Below are positions 17,636 to 26,507 of a DNA stretch of 64,000 nt, one piece after another. This stretch comes from Mycolicibacterium parafortuitum (GTDB taxonomy: Bacteria; Actinomycetota; Actinomycetes; Mycobacteriales; Mycobacteriaceae). Under the pieces are notes generated by a model that ran no database searches, was not told the origin of the DNA, and saw only the letters and a program-made list of their open reading frames with translations. The stretch lies in contig NZ_MVID01000026.1 in NCBI RefSeq assembly GCF_002086815.1, forward strand, positions 1 to 64,000, read 5' to 3'. The stretch's first letter is position 1, and each line of letters starts with the position of its first letter. Made by a program: the position numbers and the translations under genes.

Positions 17636-18361
17636 ATGGGAACCTATGTGCTCGTCCACGGAGCCAGTCATGACGGCAGCGCGTTCGACGAGGTCGTCGA
17701 TCGGCTGCAGCGGCTGGGCCACAATGCTTACGCTCCAACTGTTGCCGGGCACGGCAAGAACGCAGAACGCGACGTCGGCCTCGCCGCGGCCACCGCATCG
17801 GTCGTTGAGCAGATCGTGGCGCACGAGCTCGACGACTTCGTGCTCCTCGGTCACAGCTGGGGTGGCGTTGTCATCGCCAAGGTCGCCGAAGCCCTGCCAG
17901 AGCGCATCCGTCGGTTGATCTTCTTCAGTGCCATGGTTCTTCGAGACGGTGAGTGTGCGATGGACGTGTGGCCGCCGCAGAACCGCGGTCTCATCACAGA
18001 CCTCGCCGCCGCGTCGACCGACAACAGCGTGATGTTGCCGTTCCCGTTCTTCCGCGACGCGTTCATGAACGACGCCGACCTCGCCACAGCCCGCAGCGTC
18101 TACGACAAGCTGTCCCCTGAGCCGTACCGGCTGCTCTCCGAGAATGTCGATCTGAGTCGCTTCGAAACCCTCGACATCCCGCGCAGCTGGCTGATGGGTA
18201 CGGAGGACATCGTCATGCCACCCGGCGAGTGGGGTTGGCATCCGCGGATGTCGAGCCGGCTCGGCCTGTACCGGCTCGTGCAGATGCCCGGCGGTCACGA
18301 GTTGATGTACACGAACCCTGCGGGACTGGCCGCGAAGATCGTCGAGGCCGGACGCGACTGA
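17636..18361 (+). CDS. Alpha/beta hydrolase (salicylate/pyrethroid-esterase-like)
   Basis: 241 residues. It opens TYVLVHGASHDGSAF, the oxyanion region. The nucleophile elbow is GHSWGGVV, and the C-terminal His is in MPGGHELMYTNP; the acid is probably the Asp in GTEDIVMP. The short, lid-poor layout resembles plant methylesterases and bacterial EstC-like esterases. The ATG at 17636 is used; the open frame upstream has no start with a good ribosome site. First of three consecutive plus-strand hydrolases. Confidence 0.88.
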   Translation: MGTYVLVHGASHDGSAFDEVVDRLQRLGHNAYAPTVAGHGKNAERDVGLAAATASVVEQIVAHELDDFVLLGHSWGGVVIAKVAEALPERIRRLIFFSAMVLRDGECAMDVWPPQNRGLITDLAAASTDNSVMLPFPFFRDAFMNDADLATARSVYDKLSPEPYRLLSENVDLSRFETLDIPRSWLMGTEDIVMPPGEWGWHPRMSSRLGLYRLVQMPGGHELMYTNPAGLAAKIVEAGRD

Positions 18362-18428
18362 GTCGGCCGGCGAAGGAAAACCACCGCGGGCCGCGTTGTC
18401 GTCTGTACAGCTATCGAGAGGATCCCAC

Positions 18429-19424
18429 GTGCTCACTCGTCGCGCCTTCGCCGCAGGCATCGGACTCGCCGTCGCGGCCACATCCCCCAGTGTGCCCGGG
18501 GCAGGACCTCCGCGGGCCCCGGCCGCCCCGTCGTCGTTCGCCAGTCTCAAGAACGTCGAGGCGGGTGATCTGAGTATCGGGTACGCCGAGGACGGTGCCG
18601 CCGACGGACCCGCGGTGATCCTGCTGCACGGCTGGCCCTACGACATCCACAGTTACGCCGACGTCGCCCCGCTGCTGGTCGCCAGGGGCTACCGGATCCT
18701 GGTCCCGTACCTGCGCGGATACGGCAGCACGGTGTTCCGCTCAGTGGACACGATGCGCACCGGCCAGCAGGCCGCACTGGCGCAGGACGTCGTCGACTTC
18801 ATGGACGCGCTCGGAATCGACCGTGCGGTGATCGGCGGAGTCGATTGGGGGGCAAGGTCGGCCGACATCGTGGCGGCATTGTGGCCGGAGCGATGCAAGG
18901 CGCTGGTGTCGGTCAGCGGATACCTGATCGTGAATCTGTCGGCCAACCAGCGCCCCCTGCCACCGGCCGCCGAGCACGGGTGGTGGTACCAGTACTACTT
19001 CGCGACCGAACGCGGCGCGCACGGGTACACCGCGCACACCCGCGATTTCAACAAGTTGATCTGGCGGGAGGCCTCCCCGTCGTGGAATTTCAGCGACGCC
19101 ACCTACGACCGGACCGCCGATGCCTTCGCCAACCCCGATCATGTCGCGGTCGTGATCCACAACTACCGCTGGCGGCTGAGCCTGGCCCCCGGCGCGCCCC
19201 GCTACGACGATCTCGAGCGCCGTCTCGCCGCCAGTCCGCCGATCACCGTCCCCGCGATCACGATCGGCAGCGACTTCGACGGTCCGAACAAGAACGGGGC
19301 CGCGTATCGATCGATGTTCACCGGACCGTATGCGCACCGGGTGCTCGACGGCATCGGGCACGATGTTCCCCAGGAAGCACCCAGGGAGTTCGCCGACGCC
19401 GTCATCGCGGCGGACCGATTGTGA
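18429..19424 (+). CDS. Exported (Tat-type) alpha/beta hydrolase, epoxide hydrolase/dehalogenase-like
   Basis: 331 residues. GTG at 18429 follows GAGAGGA and gives an N-terminus TRRAFAAGIGLAVAATSPSVPG, a twin-arginine-type signal. The hydrolase core has ILLHGWPYDIHSYADV and the nucleophile motif GGVDWGARSAD, where Asp replaces Ser as in epoxide hydrolases and haloalkane dehalogenases. The His is in GIGHDVPQEAP. Export as a folded enzyme is inferred. The stop lies 13 bp before the next hydrolase start, so the two are probably co-transcribed. Confidence 0.87.
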   Translation: MLTRRAFAAGIGLAVAATSPSVPGAGPPRAPAAPSSFASLKNVEAGDLSIGYAEDGAADGPAVILLHGWPYDIHSYADVAPLLVARGYRILVPYLRGYGSTVFRSVDTMRTGQQAALAQDVVDFMDALGIDRAVIGGVDWGARSADIVAALWPERCKALVSVSGYLIVNLSANQRPLPPAAEHGWWYQYYFATERGAHGYTAHTRDFNKLIWREASPSWNFSDATYDRTADAFANPDHVAVVIHNYRWRLSLAPGAPRYDDLERRLAASPPITVPAITIGSDFDGPNKNGAAYRSMFTGPYAHRVLDGIGHDVPQEAPREFADAVIAADRL

Positions 19425-19437
19425 AGGGGTTGATTTC

Positions 19438-20349
19438 GTGTCGATACTATCCCGGCCGCCGGTCGCCGACGCGATCGCCCGGTTGTTCTCTCGCGCAGTC
19501 GATCCCGCGCCACGTCCAGAGGTGACATTCCCCGACGTTCCCGGCGATCGCACCACCGGCATCGTCACCACCCGTCACGGTCCGGCACCGGTGACGGTCT
19601 ACCGGCCGCCGGAGAACGTCGGCCGTGCCGCGGTGTACGTCAACGTGCACGGCGGTGGTTTCGTGGTCGGCCATCCCGAGCAGGACGATCCGTGGTGCCG
19701 GTATCTGGCCGCGCGGGCCGGGGTCGTCGTCGTCAACGTCGACTACGTGCTGGCGCCGGGACACCGGTTTCCGGCCGCAGCACAGCAGCTCCTCGACGTC
19801 GCCCGGTGGGCCGCCGACCCCGGACGGGACTGGGACGGCGGCCGGCTCTGCATCGGCGGCCAGAGCGCCGGGGGCAACCTGTCGGCCGCCGTCTGCCGGA
19901 TGGCACTGGACGAGGGTGGGCCGCCGATAGCACTGCAGGTGCTGCACTACGCCCCGTTGGATCTGGTGACACCGACCTCGAGGAAGTCGTCGCCTCTGGG
20001 TAGCCGCGCGATCCTCAAACCGTGGATGGGTGAGGTGTTCGACTCGGCGTACATCCCGGCGCGCGGCGACCGCTCGCACCGGTTGGCGTCGCCCGCCTGG
20101 GGTTCGAATGCCGACGGCATCGACGGCATCGCGCCCGCCCTTGTCATCACCGCCCAGTACGACCGCTTGCGAGACGAAGGTGTGCGCTACGCGGCGAAGC
20201 TCGCCGACGCCGGTTCGCTGGTGCACCACTACGACGTCGAAGGCGTCGATCACGGCTACAACATCATGAGCGGCGACGTCGAGGTGACGCGGCGCATGTA
20301 CGACGTCATCGTCGCAGCGGTACGGCGGGCCACGACGCCTGGTCCCTGA
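19438..20349 (+). CDS. Alpha/beta hydrolase, hormone-sensitive-lipase (Lip/HSL) family esterase
   Basis: 303 residues. The HSL oxyanion motif is NVHGGGFVVG, the nucleophile elbow is GGQSAGGNLS, the acid is probably in TAQYDRLRDEG, and the His is in VEGVDHGYN. The family hydrolyses short-chain esters and acylglycerols. GTG 19438 follows GAAGGGG. No signal peptide is seen. It is transcribed with the exported hydrolase before it. Confidence 0.9.
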   Translation: MSILSRPPVADAIARLFSRAVDPAPRPEVTFPDVPGDRTTGIVTTRHGPAPVTVYRPPENVGRAAVYVNVHGGGFVVGHPEQDDPWCRYLAARAGVVVVNVDYVLAPGHRFPAAAQQLLDVARWAADPGRDWDGGRLCIGGQSAGGNLSAAVCRMALDEGGPPIALQVLHYAPLDLVTPTSRKSSPLGSRAILKPWMGEVFDSAYIPARGDRSHRLASPAWGSNADGIDGIAPALVITAQYDRLRDEGVRYAAKLADAGSLVHHYDVEGVDHGYNIMSGDVEVTRRMYDVIVAAVRRATTPGP

Positions 20350-20412
20350 GTCTGCGGCCGGCCTCAGGTGCGAATGGATGCAGAAGGGCAGCGTTTCGCA
20401 GATGATGGAGGG

Positions 20413-23145
20413 ATGGCCACCGACGGGCTGCTGGGCCGCCACGTCGAATGCGAGGTGCTCGACCACATTCTCGGCGATATCCGGGAAGGGCTGAGCCGCA
20501 CACTGGTCCTTCATGGCGAGCCGGGCATAGGCAAGACGGCACTGCTCGGCTATTTCGGCGCTCAGGCGGCCGGTTGCCGGGTCATTTCCGTGGTGGGCGT
20601 CGAATCCGAGATGGAACTGGCCTATGCCGCATTGCAACAGCTGTGCGCGCCGATGCTCGACGGTCTCGCCTCGTTGCCGGCCCCGCAGCGCGCGGCGTTG
20701 ACCACTGCCCTCGGCATCGGCGTCGGACCGGTGCCGGACCGATTGCTCCTCGGACTGGCAGTCCTGGCGTTGTTCGCCGATGCCGCCGCCGAACGACCAC
20801 TGGTGCTGCTCGTCGACGATCTGCAGTGGGTGGACGAGTCTTCGGTCGCGGTACTGGCGTTCGTGGCACGCCGATTGGCCGCGGAATCCATCGCGTTGGT
20901 GATGGCCAGCAGGGTGTTGCGACCCGACACCGCTACTCTTCCGACGCTGGAGGTGCGTGGCATCAAGCCCGCAGAGGCTCGCGCACTGCTCGATTCCGCG
21001 CTGCTCGGACCGCTGGACGCCGAGGTCCGAGATCAGCTGATCGCCGAGACCCGAGGCAACCCGTTGGCCCTGCTCCAGCTACCGCAGCGGCTGTCGGTGC
21101 TGGAGTTGGCGGGCGGCTTCGGCCTGCCGGTCGCGGAACGACTCTCGGAAGCGGTGGAGGACAGCTTCCGCCGCGCCGCGGAGTCACTGCCCGAGTCCTC
21201 TCGCCGACTGCTGCTGCTTGCGGCCGCCGAACCGCGCGGAGATTCTGCGCTGCTGTGGCGCGCCGCCGCACGGCTCGGCGTTCCGCCAGACGCGGCCGCC
21301 CCGGTGATGGAGGCCGGTCTCGCCGAGTTCGGCACCCGGGTCAGGTTTCGGCACCCGCTCGTGCGCTCCGCGGTCTACAACTCCGCTGCGCTGACGCTGC
21401 GGCAGCAGGTGCATGCCGTGCTCGGCGATGTCGTTGACGCCCGATCGGACCCTGACCGGCGCGCCTGGCACCGCGCCCGCGCCACTGCCGGACCCGACGA
21501 CGAGGTCGCCGAAGAGTTGGAACGGTCCGCCGAAAGAGCCTCTGCCCGTGGCGGACTCACCGCGGTAGCGGCTTTTCTGGAACGCGCCACGGCCCTGACC
21601 GCCGACCCCGGCGTCCGCACCAGACGAGCGCTCGCCGCGGCGGAGGCCAACCTTGAGGCGGGCGGCTTCCAGGCGGCGACCGAGCTCATCACCGTGGTAG
21701 AGCGCGGCGAACCCACCGCCGGCGATCGGGCTCGTGTCGATCTCATCCGCGCCCAACTCAATTACATGACCGACCGAGGACGAGACTCCCCGGCGCTACT
21801 GCTGGCGGCCGCACGGCGTTTGGAGTCCATCGACCCGGTCAGATCCCGGGCGACCTACCTGGAGGCCTTCTCGGCCGGCATGTTCGCGGGCAGGTTCGCG
21901 GAGGGATGCTCGCGCTCCGACATCGCGCGCGCTGCGCGGGCATTCGACCGGCCCCGCCTCGGCGACACCGACGATCTGCTCCTCGATGGGTTCGTCGCGC
22001 TCTATCTCGACGGAAACGCCTCCGCGACAACGCCCTTGCGTCGAGCCGTCGATGCCGCCGCGGACGAGGCAGCCCCTGACATCCGGTCGCTCTGGCTCGC
22101 GCATGTCGCGGCGGTGCAGATCTGGGACGATCGCGGCGCCGAGGAGTTGGCACTGCGGCGCCTCATGCGCGCCCGTTCCTCCGGCGCACTGGGCGGACTG
22201 CCGGCGGCACTGAATTCGGTCATCGTGTGGCGGACCTTCAGTGGTGTGCCGGCCGAAGTCCCGGCGCTCCTCCAGGAGTTCGAGGCGGCCACCGGTGACA
22301 CCGGCGGTGGCCTGGCGCCGCACGGAGCGTTGATCGCGGCCGCCTTCCGCGGCGACCGAAGCGAGTTCAGCTCGTTGGCCGCCACCGCGAAAGCCGATGT
22401 CATCCGACGCGGTGAGGGTGTCGGCCTGACGATCTGCGAGTACGCGCAGGCCGTCGTGCACAACAGTGAGGGCGATTGGCCGGCGGCGATGGCGACCGTA
22501 CGGGGCGCAGCCGAAACCCTCGAAGACATCGGGGCGTCGGCGTGGGCACTTGGCGAGTTCGTCGAAGCCGCAGCCCGATGCGGCGCCATCGATGCTGCCG
22601 CCCATGCGGTCGAGAAGCTGTCCGAGATGACCGGCGCCGCAGGCACGGACTGGGCGCTGGGGGCCGAGGCCCGGGCACGAGCCCTGGTCAGCGACGGTGA
22701 CGACGCCGACAGCAGATATCAGGAGGCGATCGAACGCCTTGAGCGGACCACCATGCACGCCGATCTTGCGCGCACGCATCTCCTCTACGGGGAGTGGCTG
22801 CGGCGCGCGCGTCGGCGCACCGACGCGCGTACGCACCTACGTGCCGCTCACGAACGGTTCGACGCGATGGGGATGCGGGCGTTCACCGACCGGGCTGCAC
22901 GGGAACTGAAAGCGGCCGGGTCCTCTACCCCAAAGCGGGTCGGCACCGTCTCGCCTGACGGGCTGACCCCGCAGGAGGCCCAGGTCGCGATGATGGCCCG
23001 CGACGGGTTGGCCAACATCGACATCGCCGCACGCCTGTTCCTCAGTCCGCGCACCGTGCAGTACCACCTGCGCAAGGTGTTCACCAAGCTCGGCATCAGT
23101 TCGCGTACCCAACTCCACAGGGTACTGCCCGACACCGGCGACTAG
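20413..23145 (+). CDS. Large ATP-binding LuxR-family (LAL/MalT-type) transcriptional regulator
   Basis: About 910 residues. N-terminal ATPase: Walker A GEPGIGKTALLGYF and Walker B LVLLVDDLQWVDESS. The middle is long, Ala-rich and helical, like TPR-type ligand-sensing regions. The C-terminus has a LuxR helix-turn-helix: GLTPQEAQVAMMARDGLANIDIAARLFLSPRTVQYHLRKVF. Such STAND-type regulators bind ATP and an inducer before activating promoters. The start is uncertain: ATG 20413 gives the usual GLLGRHVE opening but GGAGGG abuts it; ATG 20374 is an alternative. Its position after three hydrolases suggests local control, which is inference only. Confidence 0.9.
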   Translation: MATDGLLGRHVECEVLDHILGDIREGLSRTLVLHGEPGIGKTALLGYFGAQAAGCRVISVVGVESEMELAYAALQQLCAPMLDGLASLPAPQRAALTTALGIGVGPVPDRLLLGLAVLALFADAAAERPLVLLVDDLQWVDESSVAVLAFVARRLAAESIALVMASRVLRPDTATLPTLEVRGIKPAEARALLDSALLGPLDAEVRDQLIAETRGNPLALLQLPQRLSVLELAGGFGLPVAERLSEAVEDSFRRAAESLPESSRRLLLLAAAEPRGDSALLWRAAARLGVPPDAAAPVMEAGLAEFGTRVRFRHPLVRSAVYNSAALTLRQQVHAVLGDVVDARSDPDRRAWHRARATAGPDDEVAEELERSAERASARGGLTAVAAFLERATALTADPGVRTRRALAAAEANLEAGGFQAATELITVVERGEPTAGDRARVDLIRAQLNYMTDRGRDSPALLLAAARRLESIDPVRSRATYLEAFSAGMFAGRFAEGCSRSDIARAARAFDRPRLGDTDDLLLDGFVALYLDGNASATTPLRRAVDAAADEAAPDIRSLWLAHVAAVQIWDDRGAEELALRRLMRARSSGALGGLPAALNSVIVWRTFSGVPAEVPALLQEFEAATGDTGGGLAPHGALIAAAFRGDRSEFSSLAATAKADVIRRGEGVGLTICEYAQAVVHNSEGDWPAAMATVRGAAETLEDIGASAWALGEFVEAAARCGAIDAAAHAVEKLSEMTGAAGTDWALGAEARARALVSDGDDADSRYQEAIERLERTTMHADLARTHLLYGEWLRRARRRTDARTHLRAAHERFDAMGMRAFTDRAARELKAAGSSTPKRVGTVSPDGLTPQEAQVAMMARDGLANIDIAARLFLSPRTVQYHLRKVFTKLGISSRTQLHRVLPDTGD

Positions 23146-23227
23146 CCATTTGGCGGATGCGGCAGACGGCTGCGCTCAGGGATGGTCAAAAGGTTGATTC
23201 ATCCCGCCCGCAGACCCGAGGAGCGCC

Positions 23228-23776
23228 ATGCCTGAGGGCACCGACGAACTGCATGCCCGATTCCTGCGTGAAGCGGTTCCGCTGGCCGACCGTCTGGCAG
23301 CAAGGGCGCTCAGCCTCACCCGCGACCGACATGATGCCGAAGACCTGCTCCAGGAGACGATGCTGTTCGCCTACAACGGATTCCACTCTTATCAGGACGG
23401 CACCAATCTGAGGGCCTGGTTGATGCGCATCATGCACAACAGGTGGGTGAGTCAGTGCCGCAGACGCGCGAGCCGGCCCGAGACGAGCGTCGGAGACTTC
23501 ACCGACGACTCGTGGGGCGATGCGGTCGCCGTCCCATCGGCCGAGACTTCAGCGATGGCAGCAATGTTCGACGGCGACCTGCACACCGCGCTGATGGGCC
23601 TGCAAGACGATACGCGCACGGTTGTCTTCTACGTGTACTTCGCGGACCTGCCGCATCAGCAGGTCGCGCGGCTGCTGGGCGTGCCCGCCGGAACGGTGAT
23701 GTCGCGGGCTCACCGGGGGCGCCGCCAGTTGCGTGCCACGCTGGCGGACCTCGCGCGCAGGGTCTCCGCCGCTTAA
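23228..23776 (+). CDS. ECF sigma factor (RpoE/SigH-like group)
   Basis: 182 residues. Region 2: LSLTRDRHDAEDLLQETMLFAYNGFHSYQDGTNLRAWLMRIMHNRWVSQ. Region 4: DDTRTVVFYVYFADLPHQQVARLLGVPAGTVMSRAHRGRRQLR. GAGGAG precedes the ATG. No anti-sigma gene follows; the next gene is on the other strand. The signal that controls it is therefore not visible here. It begins 82 bp after the large LuxR gene and could be co-transcribed with it. Confidence 0.92.
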   Translation: MPEGTDELHARFLREAVPLADRLAARALSLTRDRHDAEDLLQETMLFAYNGFHSYQDGTNLRAWLMRIMHNRWVSQCRRRASRPETSVGDFTDDSWGDAVAVPSAETSAMAAMFDGDLHTALMGLQDDTRTVVFYVYFADLPHQQVARLLGVPAGTVMSRAHRGRRQLRATLADLARRVSAA

Positions 23777-23850
23777 GGCAGTCACGAAGGTCTCACCGGA
23801 CTGGTCGGCGCTGTGGACGTTGGCTGCCCAGCAGATCACCCGCCGCCGAA

Positions 23851-24714
23851 TCACATTCGCCGGGAAAGGAAGTCGCGGATCAACTCGGTCACTGCGGCCA
23901 GGTCGCTCTCCAGCAGGAAGTGGCCGCCGTCGCGCAGGTGGATCTCGGCGTCGGCCGCGTCCTCGGCGAACGCCCGCGCACCGTCGGGACCGAAGAACGG
24001 GTCCTTGTCGCCCCACACCGCAAGCACCGGAACGCCGCTCGCGCGCAGGTAGTCGTGCAGCGCCGGGTAGATCTTCGGGTTGGTCGCATAGTCGAGGAAC
24101 AGCTTGAGCTGGATCCTGTCGTTGCCGGGCCGCGACAGCAGCGCGTAGTCATGGTGCCAGGTGTCGGGGCTGATGACGGACTCGTCGGGCACCCCGGTCA
24201 GGTACTGTGCGCGGGTCGCCTCCAGCGTGAGGAACTGGCGTAGCGCGGTTTCGGTCTCCGGTGTCTGCTCGCGCTGGTAGTTCCATACCGGCACCCAGCC
24301 GTCGGTGACGAAGCCGGCGTCGTAGCCGTTGCCGTTCTGCGTGATGATCGCGGTGAGGGCCTGCGGGTCGCGCAGCGCCAGCCGCCAGCCGACCGGGGCG
24401 CCGTAATCCTGCACGTAGATGGCGTACCGGGTGACGCCGAGCTGGGCCAGCAGACCCGCGACGGACTCGGCGAGTGCGTCGAAGGTGTAGTCGAACTCCT
24501 CGACACTCGGCGCGTCGGAGTACCCGAAGCCCAGAAAATCCGGGGCGATGACGCGGTAGCGGTCCGCCAGCTCGGGGATCAGGTTGCGGAACATGAACGA
24601 ACTTGTCGGAAACCCGTGCAGCAGAACGACGACCGGAGCATCGGGTGCGCCCGACTCCCGGTAGAAGACCTGGCGGCCGCCCACGGTGGCGAAGCGGTGG
24701 TGCACGTCGACCAT
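23851..24714 (-). CDS. Alpha/beta hydrolase, haloalkane dehalogenase/epoxide hydrolase-like
   Basis: 287 residues. Oxyanion HGFPTSSFMFRNLIP, nucleophile region YVQDYGAPVGWRLAL with Asp in the nucleophile position, and the C-terminal His in DGGHFLLESD. The acid is probably in VWGDKDPFFG. Asp nucleophiles mark dehalogenases, epoxide hydrolases and fluoroacetate dehalogenases; the substrate is open. ATG 24714 follows AAGGAAG. It is divergent from the CGNR regulator at 24800, which is its likely controller. Confidence 0.9.
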   Translation of the reverse strand: MVDVHHRFATVGGRQVFYRESGAPDAPVVVLLHGFPTSSFMFRNLIPELADRYRVIAPDFLGFGYSDAPSVEEFDYTFDALAESVAGLLAQLGVTRYAIYVQDYGAPVGWRLALRDPQALTAIITQNGNGYDAGFVTDGWVPVWNYQREQTPETETALRQFLTLEATRAQYLTGVPDESVISPDTWHHDYALLSRPGNDRIQLKLFLDYATNPKIYPALHDYLRASGVPVLAVWGDKDPFFGPDGARAFAEDAADAEIHLRDGGHFLLESDLAAVTELIRDFLSRRM

Positions 24715-24799
24715 GACTAACTTCCTTTCATAGTTTTACTGGTTAGTCACAGTGAACGCCCGATCGTGTAACCTGTCAATAGCCTTTTGGAGGTTAGAC
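24714..24799. promoter_or_regulatory. Divergent promoter region with repeated GGTTAG(T/A)C half-sites
   Basis: TGACTAAC (24714-24721) and GTTAGTCA (24742-24749) form a perfect 8-bp inverted repeat 20 bp apart. A further near copy, GGTTAGAC, ends just before the CGNR start codon (24792-24799), and TAACC lies at 24769-24773. The region is AT-richer than its surroundings. This is a plausible operator set for the CGNR protein, inferred from position. Confidence 0.5.
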
Positions 24800-25303
24800 A
24801 TGGATGTGTGTGTGACGACCGTCGAAGACGACGCGTTCCTGCTCGACCTGCTGAACACGACGCCGGTGATCGACGGGGTGCCGACCGACCTCCTGCCCGA
24901 CCGCGCGACCGCCGCCGAGTGGATGTCCGCGCACGGTCTGACGACGAGCACCAAGGAGTGGTCCGCGCTGGTCGAGGCCCGGTCGGCATTGCAGGCGGTG
25001 GTCCGCGGCGAGGAGACCGCGCAGGTGCTCCAACCGTTCGTCGCCGGTGTGCGGCTCACCCCGTCGGTGACGCCGGACGGGCTGGACTGGACGCTGGAGC
25101 ACACCAGCGGCGCGGCGCGGGCGGTCCTGGCGTGGGACGGTCTGCGCATCCACAGCCCGGGACGCCTGCGGCCGTGCGCCAACACCGAATGCCAACTGTT
25201 CCTGATCGATCGCAGCAAGCCGAACACTGCGCGCTGGTGCTCGATGTCGCTATGCGGGAACCGGATGAAGGTGCGCCGTCATTACCGGCGCAGTCGCGGC
25301 TGA
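24800..25303 (+). CDS. CGNR zinc-finger (ABATE-domain) putative transcriptional regulator
   Basis: 167 residues. The N-terminal ABATE-type ligand domain opens DAFLLDLLNTTPVIDGVP. The C-terminal zinc finger shows CANTECQLFLIDRS, then WCSMSLCGNRMKVRRHY, which gives the CGNR signature. The family is thought to be stress or metabolite-responsive regulators. ATG 24800 is preceded by TTTTGGAGG. It is divergent from the dehalogenase-like hydrolase, the usual arrangement for a dedicated regulator. Confidence 0.9.
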   Translation: MDVCVTTVEDDAFLLDLLNTTPVIDGVPTDLLPDRATAAEWMSAHGLTTSTKEWSALVEARSALQAVVRGEETAQVLQPFVAGVRLTPSVTPDGLDWTLEHTSGAARAVLAWDGLRIHSPGRLRPCANTECQLFLIDRSKPNTARWCSMSLCGNRMKVRRHYRRSRG

Positions 25304-25311
25304 GGTCCGGG

Positions 25312-26478
25312 TCAGGGCGCGGCGGCGTTCTCCCCGGCCTGTTCGGCGACCTGCTCGCCGTAGTAGCGCAGCACCACCGCGACCGTCGCGGCGACCGGAA
25401 CCGCGAGGAACGCGCCGATCACCCCGAACAACGACGCCCCCAGCATGACCGCCAGCAGCACGATCACCGCGTGCAGCTTCATCGACTTCGACTGCAGCCA
25501 CGGCTGCAACACGTTGCCCTCGAGCTGCTGCACGGCGAGGATGATCGCCAGCACGATCAGCGCGTTGACCGGGCCGTTCGACACCAGGGCGATCAGCACT
25601 GCGAGACCGCCGGCGACGAACGCGCCGACGATCGGGATGAACCCGCCGATGAACGTGATGATGGCCAACGCGTACGCCAACGGCACTCCGAGGATCACCA
25701 ACCCGATGCCGATCAGCACCGCATCGACCAGGCTGACCAGCGCCTGGGTCCGAATGAAGCCCCCCAGCGTGGACCAGATCCGGCCGAGTACTGAGCTCAG
25801 GTGCGGACCCGAGGGCTCTCCGACGGTGCGCCGCAGCCACGGCAGGAACCCCGGGCCGTCCTTGAGGAAGAAGAAGACCACGACGATCGTCGTGAACAAC
25901 GTGACCAGCGCCGACGTCGCGGCGCTCACACCGGTGAACACCCCGGCCGCGATCTGCGCGCTGCTGGAGCTGAGCCGGTCATTGATCGCCGCGACCGCCG
26001 AATTGAGTTGTTCCTCACCGATGTTCAGCGGCGGCCCGCCGAGCCAGTCCCGCACCTGCACCACGCCGGCGGATGCCTGCTGGGCGAGTTCACCGGACTG
26101 CCCGATGATCGCGGGCGCGACAGCGGCGACCGCGCCGGCCACCACCCCGACGGCGACCAGCAGCACCAGCAGCGTCGCCGCGGCGGGCGGCACGCCTTTG
26201 TCGCGCAGCCAGCGCACCGGTGGCCACAGCACCGTACACACGACCAGACCGAGCACCAGCGGAAGAACGACCACCCACGTCTTGCCGACCACCCAGGCGA
26301 GGATCCACAGGGCCGCGGCTACCGCGACGAACTGCACCGCCACCACCGCAGACGAGCGCAGGTGGGCGGCGAAGATCGTCCCGCGGCGGGGTTTCGACTC
26401 GGGATTCGACTCGGAATCTGACCTGGTCTGGGCGTCCACTCCCCCTTGATACCCGTCGCCGACCGATTCCACTGTCAC
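25312..26478 (-). CDS. AI-2E family (YdiK/PerM-like) membrane transporter
   Basis: About 388 residues with roughly eight hydrophobic segments and the family layout: paired helices (WILAWVVGKTWVVVLPLVLGLVV), a soluble middle (EQLNSAVAAINDRLSSSSAQIAAG), FFLKDGPGFLPWL, and a final FIGGFIPIVGAFVAGGLAVLIAL and LGASLFGVIGAFLAVPVAA. Members export quorum signals, ions or unknown molecules; the substrate is open. The GTG at 26478 overlaps the -35 element of the divergent gene; a GTG two codons later also exists and no clear ribosome site is seen. Confidence 0.88.
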   Translation of the reverse strand: MTVESVGDGYQGGVDAQTRSDSESNPESKPRRGTIFAAHLRSSAVVAVQFVAVAAALWILAWVVGKTWVVVLPLVLGLVVCTVLWPPVRWLRDKGVPPAAATLLVLLVAVGVVAGAVAAVAPAIIGQSGELAQQASAGVVQVRDWLGGPPLNIGEEQLNSAVAAINDRLSSSSAQIAAGVFTGVSAATSALVTLFTTIVVVFFFLKDGPGFLPWLRRTVGEPSGPHLSSVLGRIWSTLGGFIRTQALVSLVDAVLIGIGLVILGVPLAYALAIITFIGGFIPIVGAFVAGGLAVLIALVSNGPVNALIVLAIILAVQQLEGNVLQPWLQSKSMKLHAVIVLLAVMLGASLFGVIGAFLAVPVAATVAVVLRYYGEQVAEQAGENAAAP

Positions 26479-26499
26479 GTTTCGTCGGCGCGTCTCGTC
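26473..26499 (+). promoter_or_regulatory. ECF41-type promoter: TGTCACG, 16-bp spacer, CGTC
   Basis: TGTCACG at 26473-26479 and CGTC at 26496-26499 are separated by 16 bp. This matches the known ECF41 target promoter (TGTCACA/CGTC) at six of seven -35 positions and all -10 positions. The CGTC ends 8 bp before the ATG at 26508, so the transcript would be leaderless or nearly so. The ECF41 gene sigJ lies just beyond the target gene. Other CGTC copies occur nearby (26483, 26491), but only this one gives a standard spacing. Confidence 0.65.
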
Positions 26500-26507
26500 T
26501 TGATGAC

